Below are positions 20,544 through 28,682 of a stretch of 31,201 bases of DNA, one piece after another. The notes under the pieces were generated by a model that ran no database searches, had not been told where the DNA came from, and saw nothing but the letters and a program-made list of their open reading frames with translations. Positions within the stretch are counted from its first letter, which is position 1. Each line of letters opens with the position of its first letter. The stretch is from a virus. Location of the stretch: positions 1-31,201 of IMG/VR virus record IMGVR_UViG_3300020472_000109, one strand, 5' to 3'. The position numbers and the translations under genes are program-made.

Positions 20544-20999
20544 ATGGCACCAAAGTGGTATAAAAACAAGGGAATGAAGGAGATTCTTGATAAATACAGA
20601 ACAGGATCTATTAGCAAAGATGAGGCTTTGACACAAATTAATGACTATGCAGATCTATTAGAAACTGGTCAAAAAATTCAAGGTATTAATACAGACGTTC
20701 AAACATCGGGTATTGCTGGCGACGTCTCAGGAATAACAGACGCAGCTCTACAAGGAAGGGTAAAAGCGCACCAAATAAATCCCAACTTACAAATTCAAGA
20801 TGTAGGTGTAGGACAGGTACCTCGAAATGTGGGCGATCCGGCAAGTATTAATCAAATGGACATAATAAATAAAACAGCTTACGATGGTGGCTTAAAATCT
20901 AATACGGCTGAATATCTAGTCAAACCTCAACTTAGACATCAATTTAATATGGGTTTAATGAATAATATTGCAGACGGTCTTCTATTCTTCGGACTCTAA
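20544..20999 (+). CDS. Hypothetical protein (151 aa)
   Basis: The N-terminal ~50 residues form a short basic/acidic helical unit (MKEILDKYRTGSISKDEALT) in the style of a helix-loop-helix. The middle is Gly/Val/Asn-rich, and the C-terminus ends in a hydrophobic turn (MNNIADGLLFFGL). No family is recognised. It lies 59 bases after the previous gene and 2 before the next, so the leader (20485-20543) may carry a promoter. Confidence 0.58.
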   Translation: MAPKWYKNKGMKEILDKYRTGSISKDEALTQINDYADLLETGQKIQGINTDVQTSGIAGDVSGITDAALQGRVKAHQINPNLQIQDVGVGQVPRNVGDPASINQMDIINKTAYDGGLKSNTAEYLVKPQLRHQFNMGLMNNIADGLLFFGL

Positions 21000-21001
21000 A
21001 C

Positions 21002-21709
21002 ATGGCTCGCATGACAGACGATCAGGCCAGGTTACAGGCTCAAGAATTAGCATTGTCTAACTCTCCTTCAGGTCCAGTATACGATCCTTTTGGCCCTGCT
21101 CAAAGTACAGTTCAATTTGGTACTAATCAAAGAGCAGATATTCCTTATAGAGATGGTAATCAATCTGAGTTTCAAACAGGTGTTGAGAATATAGCTGACA
21201 ATGGCTCTCAATCTGTTGTTAATACTAATGAGCAACCTACTCCTCAACCTGCTGGCAGGATGACAGCTTCAGAGAGATTGGCATCAATGTACCAAGCAGC
21301 TCGTGAGACGGGAGACAGGCGGAGAGCTAGTGGAGAAGTTGACACTATGGCACCTTTACCTTCAGGCAGTCCTGGGGATGCTACAAGAGATCCTAGGGCA
21401 GCTAAAGCGGCACCTCAAGCCCATCTAGATAATGCAAGAGCTGCGATGAATTCGTTTGATCAGGCAAGGGACGCTAAGAAGCAAGAGTTAGAACCAGGAA
21501 CAGAAAACAAGTCTCCAGAAGAATCAAAAGTTTCCAATGATAAGCAAAAAGAAGCCTTAGAGAGAAGTAAAGGACATCAAGCTAAAAAAGCCGCAGAGGC
21601 ACCAAGTGATCAACCTTCTTGGGATAGACAGAAAAACGCAGGGAATGGATTAACACCTAAAGAGAAGAAAGAAGTGGTGGTTGAGTACAAAGGATTCAGT
21701 TCTTTTTAA
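21002..21709 (+). CDS. Hydrophilic, probably disordered protein (235 aa)
   Basis: This 235-residue protein is almost entirely polar, with Gln/Asn/Ser in the N-terminal half and Lys/Glu/Ala in the second (ARDAKKQELEPGTENKSPEE, NDKQKEALERSKGHQAKKAA). There is no membrane segment and no cysteine. A small hydrophobic beta-like end (KKEVVVEYKGFSSF) closes it. Low-complexity charged composition fits a scaffold-like or internal virion protein, but no family is recognised. Confidence 0.55.
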   Translation: MARMTDDQARLQAQELALSNSPSGPVYDPFGPAQSTVQFGTNQRADIPYRDGNQSEFQTGVENIADNGSQSVVNTNEQPTPQPAGRMTASERLASMYQAARETGDRRRASGEVDTMAPLPSGSPGDATRDPRAAKAAPQAHLDNARAAMNSFDQARDAKKQELEPGTENKSPEESKVSNDKQKEALERSKGHQAKKAAEAPSDQPSWDRQKNAGNGLTPKEKKEVVVEYKGFSSF

Positions 21710-21742
21710 ACCTTTATCATTAAAGTAATAGATTAGAAAATT

Positions 21743-22453
21743 ATGTCTTCCGCAGCAGCCAACGTATCAAATCAATCAGGTACTGCAACCTCTTTACAGA
21801 ACTTCTGGAATACAGCATATGCAGGAAATCAGCCTGTAACGTCTACAGGAAAAATGATTCATGGAGGTGCAGGTAACCTCGTGAATTGGGGTATATTGAA
21901 CCCTACTAATAAGACGATTGGCGGTATCGTTTCAGGTGCCTTAATGGACGCGAATATTAACTATATGCGTATGGGACAAGATTTGCAGTACCAAAAAGGT
22001 CAATATGCAAATATGTTGGACTACGAAGGTGGTATTCAAAACTTAATGACAGGTAATACAGCTACCTTGATGGGGCTAGAAGGGAATATCACAAAAGATT
22101 TAACTAAAGTATCCGGACAAATTGGTAGTAGGCAGATAAAAGAAAAAGGTGATCAAGAACGTAGAACTGCTCGAGTACTAGGAGATGAGACACGCCTAGG
22201 CATGATGGAGGAGGGTTCTCAAAACAGGATGACTCTTGGCGCTCAAGGATTACAGGATCGCCTTCTAACTAAGACGAAAGGAAGCGAAGACAGATTAAGC
22301 AGAAGAGAGCAAGGTTCACAAGATAGAATGCTTACTCAAACCAAGGGTGATCAGGATCGTAAGACACAAAGAGACTTATTTAGAGAAAACAGAAAAATGC
22401 GTGCAGATGCAAGAGGTGCTATACGTAGTTCAGGATCTAGATTTTTCGGTTAA
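21743..22453 (+). CDS. Virion-type protein with tandem 11-residue repeats (236 aa)
   Basis: The N-terminal part is Ser/Thr/Asn-rich with a glycine-containing hydrophobic segment (NKTIGGIVSGALMDANI, about 56-72). Residues about 135-222 form eight consecutive 11-residue units of the type x-G-(S/D)-(Q/E)-D-R-x5, for example KGSEDRLSRRE and QGSQDRMLTQT. Such hendecad periodicity usually makes a long right-handed coiled coil. A basic tail ends SGSRFFG. Repeats of this style are familiar in internal virion proteins of marine podoviruses, but I cannot name the family. The stop overlaps the next ATG. Confidence 0.65.
   Translation: MSSAAANVSNQSGTATSLQNFWNTAYAGNQPVTSTGKMIHGGAGNLVNWGILNPTNKTIGGIVSGALMDANINYMRMGQDLQYQKGQYANMLDYEGGIQNLMTGNTATLMGLEGNITKDLTKVSGQIGSRQIKEKGDQERRTARVLGDETRLGMMEEGSQNRMTLGAQGLQDRLLTKTKGSEDRLSRREQGSQDRMLTQTKGDQDRKTQRDLFRENRKMRADARGAIRSSGSRFFG
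22145..22408 (+). repeat. Eight 33-base units encoding 11-residue repeats
   Basis: The units align in protein without gaps: KGDQERRTARV, LGDETRLGMME, EGSQNRMTLGA, QGLQDRLLTKT, KGSEDRLSRRE, QGSQDRMLTQT, KGDQDRKTQRD, LFRENRKMRAD. Arg is fixed at position 6 and Gly nearly fixed at position 2. The DNA has diverged, so the array is old or under protein-level selection. Confidence 0.75.
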
Positions 22454-22962
22454 TGGTAAAGAAACAAGACGATTTGATCAGTGCTTTTTTAACAGCACTA
22501 GATAATGATCGTCGTGAAGCTTTTTTAGCTTATGTTGAGAACACATATTCTGTTTATGAAATTTGGCTATATGCTCGAGTCTTAGGTTACGAGGCTGGTT
22601 TCAATATTCTGGAAAAATGGATTAATAATAATTATCCAAAACTGAATAGACGAGAAATAATGTTGGCGGAAACTGTTAAGTTGGAAGCTGATATTGACTT
22701 TCTAAGACAACAAGTACATGCAGACTTAGTGAAGCCTGATGCAGCCGCTACTCGTATTGCTCATCTCTCCAAAGAATTAAGGGGTCATATTGTCGAAGTA
22801 GAAAAAATGAGTAAAAGTACAGACAGAAGAGGTTTAATATTAGCCGGTGCTGACAAAGTTATGAGAGAGCTTAAATCAATTTTTAAAGGAAACGAAGACG
22901 TGACAAAGGCTTTGGAGCTTGCCTATGAATCCGTATGGGCGGCGCTAATTGAAGAGAGGTAA
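22453..22962 (+). CDS. Helical protein, possible small terminase subunit (169 aa)
   Basis: The ATG overlaps the stop of the repeat protein by one base (TAATG). The product is fully helical and charged: SAFLTALDNDRREAFLAYVE, then EIMLAETVKLEADIDFLRQQ and RIAHLSKELRGHIVEVEKMS. It precedes terL by three genes. Size, helical composition and position would suit a small terminase subunit, but no DNA-binding motif is clear and other roles are possible. It is followed with overlap or close spacing by a small membrane protein. Confidence 0.6.
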   Translation: MVKKQDDLISAFLTALDNDRREAFLAYVENTYSVYEIWLYARVLGYEAGFNILEKWINNNYPKLNRREIMLAETVKLEADIDFLRQQVHADLVKPDAAATRIAHLSKELRGHIVEVEKMSKSTDRRGLILAGADKVMRELKSIFKGNEDVTKALELAYESVWAALIEER

Positions 22963-22987
22963 CGTAAAAGAAAGAATAGTCACTGAA

Positions 22988-23278
22988 ATGACTGAAGAAA
23001 AAATCAGGGAGATTTTACCTCATTTGTGTTACACGAAAGAAGAAGTAGACATTATGCTCGCAGACGCTGTAGCCAAAGCAAAGGCTATAGACGAAGCTTC
23101 AATGAAGAAGCATAATAGAAACGCAACGATTATTAGTATGATTCTTGGCTTTACATGTCTAGCTTTATTTGTAGATGGGTTGCTAAGAATATTAGGAATT
23201 ATTCCACCTTTCCTCGGGTTAGATGTCAATGTTATTGATCAAATAGTTTACAAAGTGAGGCACTATGGCGGAACCTAA
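22988..23278 (+). CDS. Small single-span membrane protein, holin candidate (96 aa)
   Basis: I prefer the ATG at 22988 (MTEEKIREILPHLCYTKEEV) over a TTG at 22949 that would overlap the previous gene. The N-terminal half is charged and helical (ADAVAKAKAIDEASMKKHNR). One hydrophobic segment follows (ATIISMILGFTCLALFVDGL, about 46-65), then a semi-hydrophobic LLRILGIIPPFLGLDVNV stretch. Holins of podoviruses often sit next to the terminase genes and have this size, so a holin is plausible. A virion membrane protein is the alternative. Its stop overlaps the next gene by 14 bases. Confidence 0.6.
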   Translation: MTEEKIREILPHLCYTKEEVDIMLADAVAKAKAIDEASMKKHNRNATIISMILGFTCLALFVDGLLRILGIIPPFLGLDVNVIDQIVYKVRHYGGT

Positions 23279-23924
23279 AGGCATGATGAATTTGTTCCCT
23301 GTTCAAGTGTTCAAATTCGAATTAGGGGAAGAGTCAATACAAAAGGCTTTAGAAGCATATAAAAAAGTTTACAGAGAGGCTCCTATAGTGCATGCCTTCG
23401 ACGACAATTCTGACTCAAAAGTAGAAGACTCGATGGTATGGAATGAGGTATTAAATAATCCAGAGTTTCTGCCTTTTCAACAAGAGGTGTTAGAAAGTGT
23501 CGCAAGTAGCTGTCCACGAGGACAATCTATAGGTTCGTGGAAGATCGTAAGTGGTTGGATGAATAAACAAGTGAAAGGTGCTAATAGTTTTCCTTTCCAT
23601 TCACATACAGATGCGGTAATGTCGTGTGTTGTTTATCTCAGTGGTAAAGATATGACCATTACGTTTAGAGATAGTCCTAAGGAATCACTCCCTGCAGTCC
23701 AAGGAAATCACGAAGAATTTGGAATTATTTGTCGTCGTAATTGGTGGCAGGATGCAGAAATTCCTGTCTCTCCGGGAGATATTATATTATTTCCTAGTTA
23801 TTTAGTTCACAAAGGTAATACGAATGAGAATGATGAAGACAGAGTATGTGTTGCCTATAATTTTTGGCCAGAGAGACTTATACATCCAGACACACCTCCC
23901 TGGGTCATGAAAATAGCTATATAG
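23265..23924 (+). CDS. 2-oxoglutarate/Fe(II) oxygenase-like protein (219 aa)
   Basis: The pattern is clear. NLFPVQVFKFEL at the N-terminus resembles the phage 2OG family start. SFPFHSHTDAVMSCVVYLSG gives His112, His114 and Asp116 as metal-ligand candidates (HxH and HxD both possible). VSPGDIILFPSYLVHKGN gives the distal His182, and NDEDRVCVAYNFW gives Arg193 for 2-oxoglutarate. It acts as an Fe(II)/O2-dependent oxygenase on an unknown substrate. It overlaps the small membrane gene and lies just upstream of the TerL cluster. It is the clearest of the three copies. Confidence 0.8.
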   Translation: MAEPKGMMNLFPVQVFKFELGEESIQKALEAYKKVYREAPIVHAFDDNSDSKVEDSMVWNEVLNNPEFLPFQQEVLESVASSCPRGQSIGSWKIVSGWMNKQVKGANSFPFHSHTDAVMSCVVYLSGKDMTITFRDSPKESLPAVQGNHEEFGIICRRNWWQDAEIPVSPGDIILFPSYLVHKGNTNENDEDRVCVAYNFWPERLIHPDTPPWVMKIAI

Positions 23925-23960
23925 TGAATAATATAAGTTCAATTTAGTTTCTCACTATTC

Positions 23961-24194
23961 ATGAATAGGGAACAACAAAATGCTGTAAAGCCAGTGCCTA
24001 TGTACGATCTTCTAGATGCGTGCTGTGCTCTTCATGGTGGACTAGAAATGGATAAACATGACGAAAAAGATTATGCCCTAAAACATGCCATGAATGTAAT
24101 GTTCGGTTATTTGTCTCCTGAGGCAAAGGCGGAATTCCAATCATGGGTTGACAAGAAAGGTTGGAGGAAGAAAGAGAAAATCATCTTAATGTAG
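23961..24194 (+). CDS. Small hypothetical protein (77 aa)
   Basis: The protein has 77 residues and is helical and charged, with a Cys-Cys pair (LLDACCALHGGLEMDKHDEK) and a basic C-terminus (DKKGWRKKEKIILM). There is no membrane segment. It lies alone between the oxygenase and terL, and an 11-base word ATAGTGAATAA precedes both it (23921) and terL (24200). The function is unknown. Confidence 0.6.
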   Translation: MNREQQNAVKPVPMYDLLDACCALHGGLEMDKHDEKDYALKHAMNVMFGYLSPEAKAEFQSWVDKKGWRKKEKIILM

Positions 24195-24226
24195 TAGGAA
24201 TAGTGAATAACGTTTAGACTTCTTGT

Positions 24227-25759
24227 ATGTCAAATGTATCTATTTCATTAGCTCGTAGGCGTAGTGCTCAACTTGCTGCTCAGGCTATAACAACAGAGCC
24301 GACTGTCATAGTAACGCCTCCTCATGTTATAAAAGCTCGTAAAAGTTTCGCCTATTTTTGCGAATTAATGGGGAAGCCTGCTGCTAAACATATGAAGGTA
24401 TGGCACAGGGAATTTTTAACAGGAGAAAGTAATGAGCATTTATTGGATATAGCAGGACCTAATACATGTCTTCTAAGCCCAAGAGGAAGTGCTAAATCTA
24501 CCGTTATTGGATTATTAGTTGCATGGCTGATAGGTCGTCATGCTCAGGCGAAGAAACTACTAAGAACCCTGTATGTTTCTTACAACGTTGATGTTGCAAG
24601 AAATAAAAGTGCTGCGATAAAAAACCTGATAATGAATAAGGAATATCAGGAAATTTTTCCGACAGTTCGATTATCTAAACATCGGACAAGTGATGAATTA
24701 TGGTCTATTGATTTTGATTTTGCAGAAGTAGATATTCGAGGGGAGGATGCTTTCACTGTTGCTTGTGCTGGACTAAAAGGAACGATTACTTCAAAAAGAA
24801 GTTCTTTAATCATCGTTGATGATGCTATTAAAAGTGCTGCAGCTATTGCTAATCCAGATATTAGAAGAGAGATGGAAGCTAACTGGACAAACGTTATTGT
24901 CCCTACCATGTTTCAAGGTGCTCGTGCAATTGCTTTAGGTACAAGATTCCACTTTGATGATCTGTTTACAACAACTTTTTGTCAAAAGAAAGGATGGAAA
25001 GTTATAACACAAGGTGCGTTATCTTACGACGATAGTGGTAATCCGAAGTCTTATTGGCCCAAAATGTGGTCAGTCAAATATCTTTTAAAGCTACAAGCAG
25101 AAGATCGATTTGCTTTTTCCTATCAGTATTTAAACCAACCTATTAAAACTACAGAATTAGGTATTTCACCTGAGCTGTTTATAAAAGGTGAAGTACCTGA
25201 TGATTATGACATCGTAGGTGTTGGCATCGACTTGTCTGCAGGGATGAGTGAAAGGAATGATTGGACTGTCTTTACACTTGCTGGGAGAGTAGACGACAAG
25301 GTTTATATCATTGACTACAAGCGTATGAGATCGATGGGGAATATTGAAAAGATAGAAGCTTTATGCGAATTATTAGTTGAATGGAATCTTCTTCGGATGA
25401 ATGATGAAGGGCAGTTTTTCAGGACTGATTCTCCTGTTGTCATTTGGCCTGAGGTCGTAGCTTATCAGAAGAGTTTTGAAGGTGATCTTAAGCGGATGCT
25501 CTTCAACGAATTGCAGCTCTATAATTTAAGTATCAGTCCTGTCAAAGGTTTTAGAGGTGACAAACTTGCACGCCTTCGAGGGATTATTGGTCTCTTCCAA
25601 GGTAAAAAGATCATCTTTAATAAATATCGGGATTTCTCATGCATGACTGATGAAGTCATCAATTTCGGTCACGCATCTCATGACGACTGTGCCGACTCTT
25701 TAAATATGGTCGTATCAGGTTTAATGAAGCGAGGCGGAGCCCAGATAGAATGGAGGTAA
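24227..25759 (+). CDS. terL: Terminase large subunit
   Basis: TerL pumps genomic DNA into the procapsid and cuts it. The ATPase domain has a Walker A-like LLSPRGSAKSTVIGLLV (P85-T92), a Walker B SSLIIVDDAI with Asp198 and Asp199, and a coupling-type IALGTRFHFDDL (about 235-246). The nuclease domain begins with VGVGIDLSAGMS (Asp335), and its C-terminal acidic residues lie in HASHDDCADSLN (Asp486, Asp487, Asp490). Total length is 510, close to the usual 450-600 of T7-like and related enzymes. The order TerL, small protein, portal, scaffold is a typical head-packaging module. No frameshift or truncation is seen. Confidence 0.93.
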   Translation: MSNVSISLARRRSAQLAAQAITTEPTVIVTPPHVIKARKSFAYFCELMGKPAAKHMKVWHREFLTGESNEHLLDIAGPNTCLLSPRGSAKSTVIGLLVAWLIGRHAQAKKLLRTLYVSYNVDVARNKSAAIKNLIMNKEYQEIFPTVRLSKHRTSDELWSIDFDFAEVDIRGEDAFTVACAGLKGTITSKRSSLIIVDDAIKSAAAIANPDIRREMEANWTNVIVPTMFQGARAIALGTRFHFDDLFTTTFCQKKGWKVITQGALSYDDSGNPKSYWPKMWSVKYLLKLQAEDRFAFSYQYLNQPIKTTELGISPELFIKGEVPDDYDIVGVGIDLSAGMSERNDWTVFTLAGRVDDKVYIIDYKRMRSMGNIEKIEALCELLVEWNLLRMNDEGQFFRTDSPVVIWPEVVAYQKSFEGDLKRMLFNELQLYNLSISPVKGFRGDKLARLRGIIGLFQGKKIIFNKYRDFSCMTDEVINFGHASHDDCADSLNMVVSGLMKRGGAQIEWR

Positions 25760-25763
25760 AACC

Positions 25764-26417
25764 ATGAAGGGTATCAGGAAAGCAGAACCAAGATTAATGC
25801 AAGCTCTTGGTATGACAGCAGGAGGAGTCGGAGGAGCTGCGATTGCTAATAGGATGCTGCATGATGATATGGATAAGATTGTCGATCAATACAACGAATT
25901 TAGTAATGAATACGATCAAATAACACAACAAATGCCAAGAGTTGGAAGTGCTTACGAGCATATTGCCAAACAAGGTCCATTTGGATTGATTGATGGTTAT
26001 GGAATATTGGAAATATTGAAAGGAAAGACGCAAGTTAGCAATTACCAAGATCTCACCTCTGAAGATTATCAAGAAAACCCAGTATTGAGACATGCCGTAG
26101 CCGCTACAACTATCGCTGAAAAATTAACGCCTGAAGAAAGTGTGGCACTACAATATTTATTCAATAAAGAGTTAGAGCTGATGGGAGCAGAGAGGATGGC
26201 GGAATTTGACAATCCAGGAACTAGTTACGACTCTCGGACGGTTGTACAGGCTTCCGAAGCAGGAGAAGGTACTAACCCCTACGCTGTAGGAGCAGGAGCT
26301 GGAGTAGGTGCTGGATTAATGGGTGTAGCAATGACGAAAGGCAGTGAGAATCTAATCAATGCTTTAGGCGTCAAGGATATTAAGGTATCTCCACGTCGTC
26401 CTATAAAAGTACGCTAA
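25764..26417 (+). CDS. Virion-type protein with two glycine zippers (217 aa)
   Basis: A GGAGG site precedes the ATG. The product has a short glycine-rich hydrophobic segment near the N-terminus (GMTAGGVGGAAIANRML, about 16-32), a charged helical middle (DDMDKIVDQYNEFSNEYDQI, AEKLTPEESVALQYLFN), and a second segment near the C-terminus (AVGAGAGVGAGLMGVAMTKG, about 175-195) before a basic end (VSPRRPIKVR). Two hydrophobic ends around a helical middle could span a membrane twice. It lies between terL and portal, where I know no standard gene of this type. Confidence 0.6.
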   Translation: MKGIRKAEPRLMQALGMTAGGVGGAAIANRMLHDDMDKIVDQYNEFSNEYDQITQQMPRVGSAYEHIAKQGPFGLIDGYGILEILKGKTQVSNYQDLTSEDYQENPVLRHAVAATTIAEKLTPEESVALQYLFNKELELMGAERMAEFDNPGTSYDSRTVVQASEAGEGTNPYAVGAGAGVGAGLMGVAMTKGSENLINALGVKDIKVSPRRPIKVR

Positions 26418-26423
26418 AGAAGT

Positions 26424-28682
26424 ATGAGCAAACCAAGCAACGAAAGATACCGTCAGATTTTAGAAGCTGCCAGAAAGCGGGACGGTTCTAGCGGTACTGA
26501 CACCATGGTGGTTAATAGCCATCTGGCTCAGATGAAGTTATTCATGCTTCGTCAAGGAATTGAGTTTTTCCCTACACAGGATACTTTTGGTTTTAGAAGG
26601 CTTTTTCTCAATCAATTAGTTGAAGAGAACGAAATAGATAGTCGTTTAGAAGGAATTGTTGATGATTTCTTATTGGATGGAAAAGGATTATTTTATTTCC
26701 GTCCTGTTAATGATACTTACCGCTTAATGTGGTTTAGCAAGGAGAATTACAGAGCATATTACGATGCACAGTCGGAATTAGAAGAAGTTGAATTAATCTA
26801 TTCTTTCTCGGTTCGATCAGGAGTGGGAGCTTTAGCTATCCCAGGTAGTGATGGGGGAAGTAAAAAGTATGTGAAGTTGCAAGTCAGACGAGATGCGATT
26901 AAAGAGTCTATTACCTCGGAGAAGCCATCTTTTGAAGCTGGTGCGGTTAACAACTTCTCTTGGTCTCCTACAACGACTAGAACCTTAACTAACAGCTTAG
27001 GTTTTGTCCCTGCTGTGGAAGCTTTTAATACCATGCGATCAACAGGCATGGATTCTACGGGAGACTTTGATTGGCTATCGGATCAAATTGTGTTGCATGA
27101 TGATCTTGTTAAAAATATTCGAACTAATATTACTTTCTTTGGTAATCCAACCTTAGTTTCTAGTAGACCTAAACATGACTTAGTCGAGTCAGGTAGTGAT
27201 GAAGGATTGAGACCTACTATCAGTTCTCAGGCTGGCTTCTCTTCTATAGGTAGACCATCTACTCGGAATAGCGAACCTGGAGGAGGTGGTGGATCAGGCA
27301 AGGTGCCTCGTATTATTGCGAACGTTGAGCCAACTGATAGGGCTGTTTACTTAACCCCAGATGCTGTTTCTGGTGACCAAAATCTCTACGCACGTCAATA
27401 TAGGGAAGAACTTAGAACAGCTTTAGGTGGTGTTGACGAATTAGGAATCAGCTCTGGTGCTACTGCATACGAAATTAAATCTCTTTATGGTCGAGCAGCT
27501 ACAACGGCTACTCGTAGATGCAGAGGATTATTGACATATGGTTTAGCCAAGTTGTTTGGATTAATTATTTACCACGAAGAAAAAATATTCAGGGATTCAT
27601 TTGCCATGGCAATAGGCATAGAGCAGCCTATTATTCCTATCAAAGAAGATTTTCAAGTAGAACAAGATTATATTTTGGCTGAAAGTATCTATAGGGAACA
27701 AAGAGCAGTTTTTGAACAAGACTTGGATCTAGCCATTCAAAGTGCAGTGCATGACAGGAATCTACCTCAAGGGGTTGTTGGATTAATACCTGATGGAAAT
27801 AGAAAAGTTGAATGGAGATGGAAAGGTCCAGTTTTTGAAGATGGCACAGACGATATACTGAATTCAAGTATTGTCGTCAGAAACCTACAAGAATTAGGCG
27901 TTAATAGCGTCGAGGCTCTTAGGTATCTCTTCCCTGATAAAACGGACGAAGAGAGAAGTGCAATGCTTAGTGGCTATCCATTTAGAATGGCTCAAGCCAC
28001 TCAAAGCAGTATTGGAACATTCTTGTCGCTTATCAATGACATGCGACAAACGCCTCATCCGCAGGCACCAGACTTGCCTTTACTGGCAGACCCTAAACTA
28101 GATTTAACACCCTATGTCTATAGGGCAATAGAATTCCTCAAACGAGAACTTACTTACAGTGGACAATACACAGATGACACAGGCTCCGGCGACCCAACAG
28201 AACTCGATACCATCGAACGCGCCCGTGCCGCCCGTGGCTTACCAACAAGCACCAGCCCAGAGCGTCCAAGCTTCATACCAGACAGCTTCGGCTCCCTCAC
28301 CTCAAGTGGCGCCACAAGTGGCACCTCAGGTAGCACCGCAGCCACAGGTGGAGCAGGCTCCGGTTCAGGAGGCCAATCCATGGCAGGAGGCGTTTCAGAG
28401 TCTCAGCGCGAGTTTGAGCGGAACGCAGACCTCCCAACCCCAGGCAGCTTACTCGACTCCGACCCCACAGGCTCCGGCACCACAAACCAGTTACCAGTCT
28501 CAGGAGGCGGTAGCGCCAACATACCAAGCCGCTCCATCAACTTCGGGGATGCAGACTTATCTGCCCCAAGCAACGCAGGCGTACTCCCAGACCCAGCAGC
28601 CACAGACGCAGTCCTCACAGAACGTAGCGAATCAAACAGGAAGCGACGCGTATCTAGGGAGCGTAAGTCAAGAAAGTCTTGA
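26424..28682 (+). CDS. Probable portal protein (752 aa) with long C-terminal overlap
   Basis: Position directly between the TerL region and the scaffold gene, the large size, and the mixed alpha/beta sequence fit a portal, the dodecameric ring at the head vertex through which DNA enters. The core includes FLLDGKGLFYFRPVNDTYRL, VPRIIANVEPTDRAVYLTPD and ELGISSGATAYEIKSLYGRA, the last resembling a conserved portal segment (S-G-x-(S/T)-A-x-E-I). The ~175 C-terminal residues are Ser/Gly/Thr-rich (SSGATSGTSGSTAATGGAGS) and end with a basic RKRRVSRERKSRKS. These residues are coded by the same DNA as the scaffold N-terminus. The length is above the usual ~500-550 for T7-like portals, partly because of this tail. 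Confidence 0.72.
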   Translation: MSKPSNERYRQILEAARKRDGSSGTDTMVVNSHLAQMKLFMLRQGIEFFPTQDTFGFRRLFLNQLVEENEIDSRLEGIVDDFLLDGKGLFYFRPVNDTYRLMWFSKENYRAYYDAQSELEEVELIYSFSVRSGVGALAIPGSDGGSKKYVKLQVRRDAIKESITSEKPSFEAGAVNNFSWSPTTTRTLTNSLGFVPAVEAFNTMRSTGMDSTGDFDWLSDQIVLHDDLVKNIRTNITFFGNPTLVSSRPKHDLVESGSDEGLRPTISSQAGFSSIGRPSTRNSEPGGGGGSGKVPRIIANVEPTDRAVYLTPDAVSGDQNLYARQYREELRTALGGVDELGISSGATAYEIKSLYGRAATTATRRCRGLLTYGLAKLFGLIIYHEEKIFRDSFAMAIGIEQPIIPIKEDFQVEQDYILAESIYREQRAVFEQDLDLAIQSAVHDRNLPQGVVGLIPDGNRKVEWRWKGPVFEDGTDDILNSSIVVRNLQELGVNSVEALRYLFPDKTDEERSAMLSGYPFRMAQATQSSIGTFLSLINDMRQTPHPQAPDLPLLADPKLDLTPYVYRAIEFLKRELTYSGQYTDDTGSGDPTELDTIERARAARGLPTSTSPERPSFIPDSFGSLTSSGATSGTSGSTAATGGAGSGSGGQSMAGGVSESQREFERNADLPTPGSLLDSDPTGSGTTNQLPVSGGGSANIPSRSINFGDADLSAPSNAGVLPDPAATDAVLTERSESNRKRRVSRERKSRKS

